Below, piece by piece: positions 1-11,600 of a DNA stretch of 64,000 bases (position 1 is the stretch's first letter; the number at the start of each line of letters is the position of its first letter). Made by a program: the position numbers and the translations under genes. Below the pieces are notes generated by a model that did not search any database, was not told the DNA's origin, and saw nothing but the letters and a program-made list of their open reading frames with translations. Source of the DNA: Cyclaneusma minus (Eukaryota; Ascomycota; Leotiomycetes; Marthamycetales; Marthamycetaceae); assembly GCA_037179335.1 (NCBI GenBank), contig JAKZHN010000004.1, forward strand, positions 248,001 to 312,000. The letters run 5' to 3'.

Positions 1-269
1 CTTAAAGATTCAATTGATCACTTAGCGCTTATCGAGCCTGAATTCTGTAAACAAGTCAGGCAAGGAGGGTTCGATTCACACCGCGGATTGATTCACTTTT
101 TTGCCCCAAAAAAATCAAAAAAAAATCGGCGCTCTGGCCTTTACTCTTCTCTTCTGTCTTGCCCTTGGTTTGCGGTATAAGTACAGCTAGACTCAATATC
201 TCTCGTCTTAGTTGCCTTGTTCTCGGGTCTAGCGTCAAGTCCCCTGTTTTTAGCAGAAGTTGCTTCCCC

Positions 270-1930
270 TTAACCCCCGATCGCTCGACACTCGTCATCA
301 AACCCATCCACAAAAGCACACGAGTACGTCGCTGAACCAGCCGTACCGCTTGCTGGCAGTACGTTGATATCCTGAAGCGTGAAAGTTGAGCAGGTACTAA
401 GCTTTGAACAGACCACAGACACGACCTCGGTGCCAGATTTCTCATTCGCTCGCCCCGTGAAGTTGCGCCACGTGACATTCTCTGGAGTCTCAACATCAGT
501 TCGTTGGCCTGGCTGACGTCGAGACATCATTTGAGTTGGCTGTAGAGTGGAGGGGCTTACGCATCGTGAAGCCAGAGGCTGGGTACTCGGAACAGGCGGG
601 GACGTTGTAGCCAGCCCAGTGAGAACATTGTTGCACTAGAACGGGCGCTGCGGTTATGTTTGGATGTTGAAGTTTTCAAAGACTTGGGGAATTTAGCTTT
701 CGTGGTTTATGGGAGCTGTTGGGGAAAGACTTACGGATGTTGTGGACTAGGCCGGTGCCATGGCCCCCTCCTCGCGGAGAATAGTAGCGGCTGTAGCCCA
801 TGTATGTCTTGATTAAAGCTCCATTACGGCTGTTGATAAGCTGTGCGCGTTGTAACTTTGAAATCCCTGCCTTGAAAGACGTGGGGGGGATCTTACATTT
901 AGATCTCTGGCGGTGACGTTTTCTACAAGATCGAATACGCCTTCGTATTGGCCAAGACTGCCTATGGCGGTGCCTGCTGTCTCCACGCATGTCAAGTTTT
1001 GCAAGTAGATGTTGGTGGAGCCTCTGATGTGCAATATATCAGCCTTGTTCTTTTAATCTGAGAGTCTTTTGATTCAGCTTGGCCGGTTCCACCGACACGC
1101 AGTCATCACCGGTGTTGATGTAACTATTCCGAAACAGGTTAAGGCATATTGGAGAGACCTGGGGCTTGACGATTACATACTGTTATGGAGACATTGTCAC
1201 TATTGATTGTTTCAAAACCATCCGTGTTCCCTAGATTACCGGGGTTTGCCTGTCAATCAATGAGCTTCAGCTTTCAAGTCATTCTACTTTCCTTCATCCG
1301 AAGCTCTCACCCCCCAGTCATCAGAGAATGCAGTCAGAACAATATTATCCACTGTAATGTTCTTTGATTCAATAATCACAAAGTTCCTGAAACAAAGCTG
1401 TTAGATATCCTGGTCTTAGATGTGTTTGTGTCTATTAACCATTTGCCAGATTGTTTAATGTGAAAGTCCTTGGCCACTGAGTTGTAGAATTACGAAGTGA
1501 AAAGGGGATTGGCCGTCCAAAAACTCCACCGACTGCGAGTGCCAAATCATACCAAACTTGACCCTGGCCGTCAATGATCCCTGAATTGTGTCCGTCGATG
1601 GCGATGTGATCTCCTGAAAATTCCATGGCAATGGAAATGTTCTGGAAGTAGTAGTACTGTTTCGGCCTAAGCAGCGCTCCATCTCACGATATCGCAGTAC
1701 TTACGATCCATGTTGAATCCAATATCTCACGTCCGTGGAGAACTAGTTAGCCAACCCAATTAGCGAGCTGACAGCAAAAAGTGTGATTAAAACGCTGTGA
1801 AGGAAATGGTTTTCACCATCAACGTCCTATACAAGTCCATTTGAACATGACTTAGGTTCTGCAACGAAAGCACAGTCTCAATGATTTTCGTTACACCAAC
1901 GCTCGGACAAGTTTTGGAAATTCAAGCTTA
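270..1930 (-). pseudogene. GH28 pectinase relic (exo-polygalacturonase / exo-rhamnogalacturonase-like)
   Basis: The minus strand carries a full series of glycoside hydrolase family 28 motifs spread over several exons. In order these are an LSHVQMDL/FSTDVRYW region (about 1890-1705), GIIDGQGQVWYD (about 1570), NTDGF, GDDC (about 1110), IGSLGQY (about 960), IKTYMG, and a C-terminal exon from about 517 that stops at 270. The two acidic active-site motifs (NTD and GDD) survive. The G-x-HG histidine motif is absent, as I recall for some exo-acting GH28 clades. Two single-base losses break the frame, one near 1485 (before the KDFHIKQ segment) and one near 650 (after FENFNIQ). An expected Gly in the GTL motif reads Arg. 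No signal peptide or first ~60 residues can be found upstream. I read it as a dead gene of a secreted pectin-degrading enzyme. Sequencing errors could mimic the indels, but neither lies in a homopolymer. Confidence 0.8.
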
Positions 1931-2161
1931 AATCCGATCTGCCGATCATCCCGAAGATCGGAATCGATAAGATTAGCGCTTTAAGTAGTCCGATCAAGTA
2001 ATTATGATGCAAATATGACTGATAAGCTTAGTCTAGCTCCGCTGACCCTTGCTTCAGTTGCCAGCTCCGAGAATCGCTTGGAAGAACACATGAAAGCTCT
2101 CGCAGCCTCAAGCTTCCGACCCTCTCCAAACAATTATCTTCCAAGCTTGCCATATCTCAAA
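1931..2161. other. short intergenic spacer between the GH28 relic and the ZIP gene
   Basis: This stretch should contain the 5' end of the GH28 gene but shows no signal-peptide exon on the minus strand. It also has to hold the promoter and 5'UTR of the zinc transporter. A frame upstream of the transporter start (from 2015) lacks coding character. Confidence 0.4.
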
Positions 2162-3564
2162 ATGGGATTCTCGCGCCAACATGTGTTCCTGTTGCTCGCT
2201 TGCCTCCTCGTCGGTGTGATTGCGGACAAGCAATCTGTCGAAATTGCTTCGATGAACGCGGAAGAAATAGACGAGAAACTGCAGGTGAGCTCCTCAGAAG
2301 AATCGACATCGTGGAATTGAACTCCCAGCTGATCTTTGTCTCGACAGGAATGTCCGATTGTACAGGATCTGAACAATTACAAAACTGCGACGAGTCCTGC
2401 GACTTCAAGTGTTATGTCCAAAATCTTCGGAGTCCTCTTCCCGGGCAGCCCGGCTGTGAATGCCTTATTGGCAACTTTGTATATTTCTGGACCTCCTAGT
2501 AAGCTCCTTCCTTCCTTCGTAGGAGCGAAAACCTTAAGATGTCAACTTGTTAACCTTGAACATATTATAGATTTCCTCCTGGCACTATGTCCCCCAAACA
2601 TCGACCCCTCCTCTCTCTCAGTCATGGTTGCCTTTGCCGTGGGCGGCCTGCTGGGTGACACCCTATTCCACCTGTTGCCAGAAATATTCCTCGGCGAAGA
2701 CTCGCCCGAGCACGTCAGGTTTGTCATGGTCGAGCCGAATCGCAACTTGTTGCTCGGAGTAGGAATCATGGTCGGATTCGTGACATTTGTCGCCATGGAT
2801 AAGGGGCTTCGAATTGCAACTGGCGGCGAAGGCCACGAGCACTCCCATTCGCATTCCCACTCCCACGAAAAAGAAGACGAGAGCAATGGTGTTGCAACGG
2901 CTGTGGATACAAAGACTCCGGCCAACAGCACTAGATCCAGAAAGAAGCAGGCTGAAGGCACGACAGAGGTAGTTAATGCTGAAGAGAAGGAGATAAATGC
3001 CAGTGTGAAGTTGGCAGGTTATCTGAATCTTATTGCCGACTTCACGCACAACATCACGGATGGCCTGGCTATGTCTTCGTCTTTTTACGCATCTCCGACC
3101 ATTGGAGCTACGACCACGGTCGCCGTGTTCTTCCATGAAATTCCTCATGAAGTTGGCGATTTTGCTCTACTTATTCAATCCGGGTTCTCCAAGCGCGCGG
3201 CGATGGGTGCACAGTTTCTTACAGCTCTGGGCGCTTTGCTTGGTACTGTTATTGGCATTGCTGTGCAGGAATTGGGAGGCAGTGCTGGAGAAGCTATGGG
3301 AATGCATAGCGGTATCTGGGGTACGAGTTTGAGCTGGGGTGATATGTTGCTGCCATTTACTGCTGGCACGTTCTTATATGTGGGAACAGTGGCCGTTATT
3401 CCAGAGTTGTTGGAAACTGGAAAAGACAGAGGGGTGGAGCTGAGAAAGACTGCTATGCAGTTTCTTGCTATGGCTGCTGGGGCAGGAATTATGCTTGGGT
3501 GAGTTAGGCGTTGATTCCCATAGAGATCATTGAAACTGACAGATATAGGATCTCGTGGTCATAG
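2162..3564 (+). CDS. ZIP-family zinc transporter, KE4/SLC39A7 type
   Basis: Four exons are supported: 2162-2284, 2348-2498, 2571-3498 and 3549-3564. The protein starts with a signal peptide (MGFSRQHVFLLLACLLVG). It has the LIV-1/KE4 hallmarks: VGGLLGDTLFHLLPE, a His-rich cytosolic loop (HEHSHSHSHSHE, likely metal sensing), HNITDGLAM, and the diagnostic HEIPHEVGDFA motif followed by several hydrophobic helices. The family exports zinc from the ER/Golgi lumen or secretory pathway into the cytosol (Yke4 in yeast, SLC39A7 in man). Exon 1 to 2 joins at LQ/ECP, exon 2 to 3 restores PNFLLALCPP, and the last exon adds ISWS after GIMLG; that small terminal exon is inferred. The start at 2162 is chosen because it opens the signal peptide. 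The gene looks intact. Confidence 0.93.
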
Positions 3565-4156
3565 ATTGAATTTGATACAACTGAACACTGACAAGTATTG
3601 AAGTAAGATTCCACAGCTCGACACTTCAATTTATTCTTGCGGATTTCACAGTCGATCGGCTGCAAATGTGTGTTTACAGAGCCCCGTTCCTGAGTCGCTT
3701 CCGGGCCCATCCCGTTACCCTACAACGCTGCCACCGCTTTTCCCACATCAGCCTCAGTCTTTCCATCAGTCACGCATTGTACTTGGCCGTGAATGGAGAG
3801 AGCATCAGGTTTGTTACAGATCTATGTTGTTCAGTTATTGAAATGGCATCTAGCTACCCAAGGTCTGCAATGTCACAAATCGGTTTTGCCAACAGGACAA
3901 TTCATTGTCAGGAACAATGCGCACACAACCCCTACCCAATGTGCACACGACCCCTGAACAAGAATCGTCAAACCTAGAAAGAAATATCTCGAATGTTTTT
4001 TCTGGCATATATAAAGATGCACTCGCCGACTACCAGCTTCTCCTCTTCACCAGTCTCTTAGCTTGTAAACAGAAACCTAGGTTTCTGAGCAAGCTAAACG
4101 CTATCCCGAAAACCGTCTCAAGCCAAACACTCCCACTCTCTCACCAAACCGTCAAC
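3565..4156. other. intergenic, promoter of the WHPDRF gene
   Basis: There is no gene here. The stretch has a TATA-like sequence (catatataaaga, about 4006-4017) some 140 nt before the ATG at 4157, and a short inverted match (aaacctaggttt, about 4073-4084). Nothing else stands out. Confidence 0.35.
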
Positions 4157-4759
4157 ATGACTTCTCGACTCCCAACCCCTCCCCTCTTCCGCGATTGGCA
4201 ACTCCAAGCTAACGCCTTCTTCGCCTCCAACAAAACCGACCGCTTCCCCACCTTCTTGGCCGCCCCGCACCGCCCCAACGACATTCCCGAGACCCCGTGT
4301 GTCCACGCCGACAGACTCGACTGCTGCCACCACCAGCTACGTCGCTTCTTCGAAACCTCACCCGCCTTCACTGCCGCGTGGTTGAGGAGAGAACGACTGC
4401 GGTAGCACCCAGACCGTTTCTCCAGCGTGGCGCCGGAAAGGAGAGAGGAGCTAGTGGCGCTGGCGACGGAGATGTTCCAGTTGATGACGCAGATTCTGGA
4501 GGACATGGAGGAGGAGGAGGAGGGCCCGGATTCTGCTCCTCCTCCGTCCTTTAATCCTGCTTCGCTTTTTTGGCCCCGACACTCGTCCTACTCCACCTCC
4601 TAGTCCTGCCCCGAACTCTGGTTCTGCACCGGCCGCTGATGAAGGTGCAGCGGAGATGGTGGGGAACCCGGTGGTGGCCGCCGTGTTTTGGATCGCTGGG
4701 CTCCTCTTCTTATGGTTCGTTTTCCTCAACCCTGGCGGTAGGGAGGACAACGAGCTGTA
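4157..4759 (+). pseudogene. WHPDRF-motif protein with C-terminal membrane segment, interrupted by a stop and a frameshift
   Basis: The frame opens at ATG 4157 (after caaccgtcaaca) and reads 82 codons to a TAG at 4403-4405. The same frame then continues with HPDRFSS and an amphipathic, acidic stretch (residues ~84-120) to about 4570. The stop sits exactly where LRRERLR-W-HPDRF would need Trp, so it looks like TGG to TAG. I know the W-HPDRF pattern from J-domain-like fungal proteins and the NFKBIL1 family. After a run of six T (4565-4570) the coding signal moves by one base into a Pro/Ser-rich linker and a single hydrophobic helix (VVAAVFWIAGLLFLWFVF), ending at TAA 4757-4759. Two lesions make a dead gene likely. 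The alternative for the first one is stop-codon readthrough; the following codon is CAC, not the strong CAR-YYA context. Confidence 0.6.
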
Positions 4760-7436
4760 AGAAGAGGTAGCTCCTGAACCGCTGGCGGTTCTGGATCCAG
4801 GCGCGGCAGTAAGAGGTGGGGCCTCAGCCCTGGCGGTGCGGGCTCTATTGAGCCACAGTATGAGGTGGGTATTTTGAGGTAAGTATTCCAAGGTGAGTAT
4901 TCCAAGGTAGGCTTTTTCAAGGTAGGTCAATCGGTTTTCTTTCTGTCCTGGTGGTTTGTTTTCCTTGGAGTTGGCGGCTCAGGTTCCAGGGAGCGGTAGC
5001 AAGAGGTAAATGTTCTGAGCTAGGTCTATCTCCTTTCTTTCCGTGTGTTTGGTTGAGGGTTTAGACTGCTCTATTGCTAATGAACAAAGCCACTTTTCTA
5101 TGACCTCGTTATACTAGTGCAAGTGATAATTGACTGTGTGTGTGATCAACTGGTCATCGAACCTATCATCCTGACTGAGACCATGTAATGCTTACCTACC
5201 TTAGGGAACTTGTATCGTTCCTTATCATTCTCGTCACTTGTCGTTACTACTTAGGTGAGATCCTTGAATCCATATGTCATAATCAAGTTCTTGTTCATCG
5301 GATTCTTTGCAAGTAAAAGAATGCGGTGTTCCAGGTTTCCAACATTGAAGTTCCAGTCCACACGGTCACACCCCACGCCCCCACACGCCCACTTCGAGAC
5401 CAGGATTAGCAAGTGGGTACTCACCAGGGGCCTGGCCACTCCCAATTTTCCACTCCAGTCTCAACCCTCCTCCACAAACCAGCCTCTAGAAATCCTTCCC
5501 TGGCGAAAAGCGTGAGGGTGGAAGTTGGAAGTCTTAGAAAGTGACACGGCCTCCGGCTCCAGACATCCAGAGAGCAGAATGCAGAATCTGCATCTGTGTA
5601 GTCGGTGAGACACACATCCACCAATTTCCACGGCTGGGTACCTGTTGGTCGCACGAAGGCTTCTTAGCTCGACCCAGGGGGGCGGGTTAGCGCAAACCAC
5701 ATTCCTGGGACGGTAAGTCACACACGGCGAGTATCCGGTATCGAATTGACGCCTGATCTGATGATCTGATTCACGACCCTTCAATCGACCTCGAAGGCTA
5801 AAAACATCACATTGAGAGCCTGCTCGCACGCACCCTGGAGCTGAAGGCAGAGCGGACTTGGGTACTGTATCGGCGACGCCTTGTCTCGGCTTCTCCCTTG
5901 CATCTTTCATCTATACTCCCCCGGACCGTGAATGTCGACAATTGACGAATGAAAATCGCAAATCGCTCTCATGACGACTTTCCCAGAGCCCAATATCACT
6001 AATCGTATAGCTAGCTAGCTGGTGCTTGCATGTTCCCGCGGCACGACCGAGATGCAAATCATGCAACATATGTCATTCCCCTCCCCAGTTCCCGCCCCCT
6101 CCACCATCCCACGTCGCCTCATCCCCAGGAATCAATCCCACCCACCCATCCCGCCTCAGCTGTCAGATGCCAATAAAACCGCCACCTAATTGACCAATAC
6201 CACACACCCAATGCCGTTCAGACAGGCCTGCCCGAACCACCCATCCCGCCCTCCGGCAAAAACCGACGGATTGACGCCTGGTCGATCCCCCCCAAAAGAC
6301 CCTGCACATCATTCCACAAACCCTGGTGACATACCCTGCAGTCTTTCGGGCTTCACCGCATGCCCTCCATCCGATGAGGCCCCGTCTACGCCATCCAATT
6401 ATCTTGCTATGTATTCAAGAATTTCCCCGATTTCTTGCGGCTGCACCGCTGCAGTGCCACGTCCAACATCCTGGTCCTTGCCGCTGCTTGTGGTCCCCAA
6501 TGACTCTAATTCGAGCGCAAGAAAGACTGGAACATTGTCGTTTCTGTGGAATTTTTCTCGGTATTCCCGGACTGGAGAGATGGACGGGACGGCTTGGGCT
6601 GCTGCGGATATGCGGCGATGCGCCTTGCACTGCTGTTGTGGTACGAGACAGACTTCCGCTGCATGCCACCGGCGGCTGCAAGCAAGCAAGCTGAGCTGAT
6701 GATCTTCGACATGGGGGGACTTTTGCAATAATGTTTGTCGTATAGGTTCGGATGCCAAGTATTCTTTTTCAATTGTTGTTGTATGTACTTGTCGATTGCG
6801 AGTTCACGTATCGATTGCGGATTGGCAGCTCGTGCCCTCGTCTTTCAAAAGATTCCTATTGCCCATTTCAATGTTTTGTCCCTTAGCTTCAAGTCAAGTT
6901 CTAGCGAAGGCAGTGAAAGCAACAGCTCAAATGGTTCTTCTTCCTTCTCACCTTCGAAAAACAGGGTATCTACAATGTTTGATCGCATTGACCCACGCAG
7001 GCGTAAAAGAACAGCCACATGTTTCGCCAGCCCAAGCAATATGAGTGCTCCATCTATCATAGCCTGCCCTCCTACCATGCACCCAAAAATCCCGTACGTA
7101 GCCATAGCATCGTGTCATGTCAAAGCCAAACCCCGCTCATTTTTTTATAATTGCCGCCAAGCTGCATGCAGTGAAGAGAAGAAACGTAAAACACATCAGG
7201 ATATCATGCCCCGGGTTCAATAGAACCCTAGATTGATGGAAGAAAAACATCTCGTTGTAGAAAACCGTAAGACACCTAGCCATGCCACATCAGTCACGTT
7301 TAGATCGTGAAACTGGTTCGAAGAGAGACGCCGTGGATCCGAGAGGGAAGTGAAGTAGTAGACACATGAATGTACAGAAGCCTGGACGTGGTAGGACGTC
7401 GAAAAGCCGGTATTTGCGGATGGTAGAAATGTGAGT
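4760..7436. other. 2.7 kb without a supported gene
   Basis: I see no gene with domain or codon support. The first part (4866-4925) has a few degenerate copies of an aaggtRRGTATTCC-type unit. An 86-codon frame on the minus strand (6845-7105) with a hydrophobic N-terminus lies 330 bp beyond the end of the next gene on the same strand and may be 3' flank. C-rich stretches around 6060-6330 carry no coding signal. Confidence 0.4.
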
Positions 7437-8697
7437 TCAGGGTGGTGCCCGGCCCGCGCCATCGCCTCTTTCTTCGATCTCCTCGAGCAGATCTAGACAT
7501 TCGGTCATGACTGGACGCTGGGTTAGTTTTAGTACTCACGAGAAAGGGGCCCGCTCGAAGTGAACTCACTGTTTGTTATCGAATCTTCCCATACTCCGTA
7601 TTGGTAGTCCACCAGACCGTATTTCTCAATCCCATCACACAGATGCACGAGATCTGTGCCCATTCGCTTGATGTAGTCGTACGATATCAGGCTCTGTGGA
7701 CTACGTGGCGAATGTCCCGATTCAATCACGTCGAGCAACATATCTTTTTGTTTCTGGTACAAAGCGAGCCAAGCGTTATTGAACTCGTTCCAAAGCTTTA
7801 TTCGGTCGCTATGGAGCGCTTCGTTATCGACTGTGAGACCTTTATCAGAAACAATTAGTGGCCGAAGACAGAGGGGCGGAAAAAGAGCCCGGGCTTACCT
7901 AGATCACCAACGTGAGAGAGAAGCCAGTTTGACACCTCAAGTAATAACTGGCTGGCTTCGACTAGTACTCCATTTTTGATGTTTTGGAAGGTGACTTTCA
8001 GCTGACTCTGGTACCGCGCGTACGCATCGTCCACGTCAACGTCCGGTTGTTGATAGTTCTGTTCTTCGATGACTTCGGGAGCAGCGGTCCCTTGTTGAGA
8101 TAGGCCGCCCATGTTCATGCCAGCGGAATAACCTTGTAGGAGGTTGTTTCGATCTGCGGGATTCTGCTGGTAGACACCAGAGGAATTTGCCGACGCATGA
8201 TGTTGGAGGGCTGAAGCTCCCGAAGGATTGGTTGGCTCGCCTGGGAAGTACGGGATTGTGTCTGGCAGCGTCTGCATTGATGCAGGTTGCCGCGATGGAA
8301 ATTGTTGAGGTTCGTAGACATTGCTTTGTGTTGCCTCGGCCGGCAGGTTGTACATCACATTCGTATTGTAGCCCGAGAAATTGGACGCCGGCCTATTAGC
8401 ATCGGAGTAGCCGGTCTGATAGTGCATAGGATTCTGGGTCGGCAACGGTTGGTGAGCGTATGGGGCCGCGGCCTCGTTGTAGTAACCATATCCCGCCGAT
8501 GCGCTTCCACTGCCGCCTACTCCACCCCCTGTACTACGCCCGCTCGCAGGAGAAGTTGCTAGTAAAGATGGCCTGAATCGCTCCGCAGAGCTCGCCGGAA
8601 ACCCCCGCGCCTGGCTTTGATCTTGAGAAAAGCGCGAGTTCGCCGGCGCGTACATAGGCGCATCATTTTGCCGTCTTCTTCGATTGTTGTCGTCCAT
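7437..8697 (-). CDS. conserved fungal protein of unknown function, disordered N-terminus and helical C-terminal domain
   Basis: Three exons on the minus strand: 8697-7899, 7839-7570 and 7510-7437, giving about 380 residues. Splicing is supported at GDLG/LTVDNEALH and at SITN/IMTECLDLLEE. Residues 1-~220 are low complexity (Gln, Asn, Ser, Gly, Pro, Tyr rich). From about residue 225 a helical domain begins (ARYQSQLKVTFQNIKNG, LLLEVSNWLLSHVGDLG, LWNEFNNAWLALYQKQKDML) and runs through a conserved-looking GIEKYGLVDYQYGVWEDSI block to an acidic tail. I recognise this as a pattern found in uncharacterised Pezizomycotina proteins, not as a named family. The N-terminus resembles prion-like or transcription-associated regions, but no DNA-binding motif is visible. 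Confidence 0.85.
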
Positions 8698-11600
8698 GCC
8701 CCCATCCAGCGTCGCTGCCGCTAACAGGGACAGATTTCGGAGACTCGCCGGCAGAGGAGCGGCTGTCGCGTGGATAGCCAGCTTGCTGTCTCCAGACTTG
8801 GGCTCTGGGCTTCACGCGGCGCAGAGAGCTCTCCAACGTTCCAGCTCTCTCTAGTGATATCCTGAGGACGAGGACGTAGGGGTAGATCGCGGTGATCCGA
8901 GCCGGTGTCAAGAATCTTAAGGACGATCAATATTTGCTCGGAAGGAGCCCACAGGGGGGCCGAAGCTTGCCTTATATCGTCTCTCGAAGGTGGTCTAAAG
9001 AGCGTCTTCACCGCGAAAAGATCTGGTGATCCAAGGAGGGTATAAAAGAGCGATAGGGGGCCGGATTGTACCGGGAGATGGCTCCAGCCGATGAGGAAAA
9101 CGGCAAAGAATGGCAAGTCAAGATGACCAGAGGCGACGTCGCAAGTCGAGGTCTGACGCCAGCGCCCGAGTGGGCAGAACAAGGCACGGAGACAAGGAGA
9201 GCCTTTCGGCCTGTGAAAAATGGTGCCTTTCGCGTGGTGCCTAATGTTTCCCGCTTCGACGTGTGCGTCAAGAAAGTCAAAGTCTATTGGCGAACCGAGA
9301 GGCCTCTTCTTTTTTTTGTGTGGTGGGGTGATGCCCGCCAATGTCGCGCTGATATCGTGGCAGCAGGCTTCTTCCTTGCGAGATCTGTACTCGACAGCCA
9401 GTCGGTCCGGGATCTCGAGTTCTCGAAGTGTTCGTTAATGACTCGACGTTCCCTGCCGGCGACCTATCCTCGGAGAACGTTTATTTTGAAGTTGAGTCGA
9501 CGGTCGATAGCAGTTGTGCAGGCCGGTGAATTTGACTCTTGGGACACGGCTCGGTGAGGGTTCGGACGGAGGAGGACCAGAGGACCCTGTCCAGGACTTT
9601 ATATTGCAAGCTCACGCTTTGCGGGCGCAACGGCAGAGGCCCGGGGGCTCGAAACTTGGGCAATGCTGGACCTTTTTACTCTGAAGGGACGACGAGTGAA
9701 GGATGCCCGACGAAGGATGCCAGATGAAGTCTTAACGGGATGCGGTCCACTGTCGAGGCTTGATGCTTTTCGAGGAGGGGAGAAGATCGGCAAAGTCAGC
9801 GAACTCTGGATGGTGGCCGTCGGGTGCAGTCAGTGCTAAAGTGACAAGCGGACGGTGAGGCGTCGATGCAGTATTGAAGGTTCGTCATCTGCTAATGTGC
9901 AGGGAGTCGGGGCATGAAAGTCACAGGGTGTTCATGCTCATGCTCATATAGCTTCGGCTGTTGCTAATAACAGACGCCTGAGTCGTTTGAGGCTCATGGA
10001 CATCATCGGCGGCTGGTCAATGCTCCCATGTAGGCCTCAGGTCAGGCTGGGGCAGGGAAATGTGATTGGCATCAGGTAATGATAGGGAGGAGGTATGGAG
10101 AAGGACAGGGGCAATGCTTTTTCCCCCACGCCAGCCCCGGTCGGCTGAGGGCAGGTTGGCAGGGAGGACGGTCTCGATGTTCATGTTGTTTGATCGAAAT
10201 GCTTCTCGAGGGCCTCTTCCGATCTGCTTTCGGCCTGGTCATGTTCGGGGTAGTCTTATGCATATGTGGCGACAAATTTTAAGCTTTTCGCCTCTACCAC
10301 GCCGCGCCCCAGAGAGTTTGACTGCGAGGCAAATAACAAGCAGACTGGAACATCGAAGGTTGATAAACGAGAGCACGCGCGCCAATGCTTTTCGAGGGCC
10401 GGTATGGGAATTGGGGCTATACGCGAGAGTTAGTGGACCAGTACCTTGCAGCGGTGGCAGATGCTAGCTGCTCGTGTGCCACGGAGCGAAACGGTAGGGT
10501 AAAGGTGACATAGGGAGCCACAATCCCTTGCAATTTGCAAAAGCCAGCTAGCTATGTTGCTTCTAGATGCGCTTCAGCCGTTGGGTAGTCGAACAGCCTC
10601 GGCACTCGAGCCACATGCGTGCACACATATTGCAGCCTCAAATGCAGCCCAAGCGGGCCACCGCATACATGTACTCAGTCTCAACCCAGGGCTGTGGCGC
10701 GCTCCTCCTCCACGCACATCTACGACACCACTACAGCTTGCAGCCCGGATTCTCCCCAACCCCCAAAAGCAATCATCAAGCCACTCCCAAGCTGAAGATT
10801 TCATCTCCCGCAACGGTCGCGGCCTGATCGACCTGGCCTGTCTGACCGACCTCTCTTTGCTTTTCGTGTTTGAACTTGCAAGGCTTGCCTGTTCCTCCTC
10901 CAGTCCTCCTCCAGTCGAGGTCTGGATGCCGTGCTCCGGTATCACAGTCTGTTCGCAACAAGCACGCAGGGTCTCTGATGCCGGGAAAAGCCCAGCCGTC
11001 GATCACTCTTGGCAGATCGTCGTCGGCCTTTGAACGGAGGCCGGCACTGCGCCCATGGGGCGCCACCAAATTCCGCTCAAGCTGGTGCCGAGCTTCAAAA
11101 ATTCTCCGCCGCGCCTCGGGCCAGCAACCAGATCGTCGGGCGCTGGCGAGAGTGCTTGTTCCGGGCCATGGACATCTGGAGCGTGGTGAGTAGAGTTGCG
11201 CGCGGTGGAGCCGGCAGCGACAGCGGAGTTGAGATGACGAGATGATGACGGCCTATCCACATAGTCATCATACATGTAGGCCCGCCTGGGTGGGCCTGGG
11301 GTGCGAATTGGGATTGGGAATTTCCACGTTTATGCAAGGTACCAGAGGCTGAGGGAGAGATCGGCGCCCAATGAAAAGCCGGCTGAAAAGACGTCGATGT
11401 TGCAAATTCGCAATCCAGCGCTATATTTACATGGACCTGCATGGCTGTCTATCCAAACCCTTCTTCCTCGTTTTGTCCCCTTGGCATGTCCAACATCGCC
11501 GTTTCATTCTTATTCATTATTCTCAGCCCTGTGTTCTCCTGGTCGCTTCAATGAGCTGAAAGAACCAAGCTTGCTGACGCTGCAGACCAGACTGACCACC

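Noticed and set aside
6845..7105. 86-codon minus-strand frame with a hydrophobic N-terminus
   Set aside because: Has an ATG and possible membrane segment, but is short, lies in the 3' flank of another gene, overlaps a longer plus-strand frame and matches nothing I know.
8721..9341. 206-codon minus-strand frame upstream of the conserved unknown gene
   Set aside because: Composition is random-like (Pro/Ser/Arg/Leu), no domain, and it overlaps a plus-strand frame of similar quality; more likely 5' leader or promoter.
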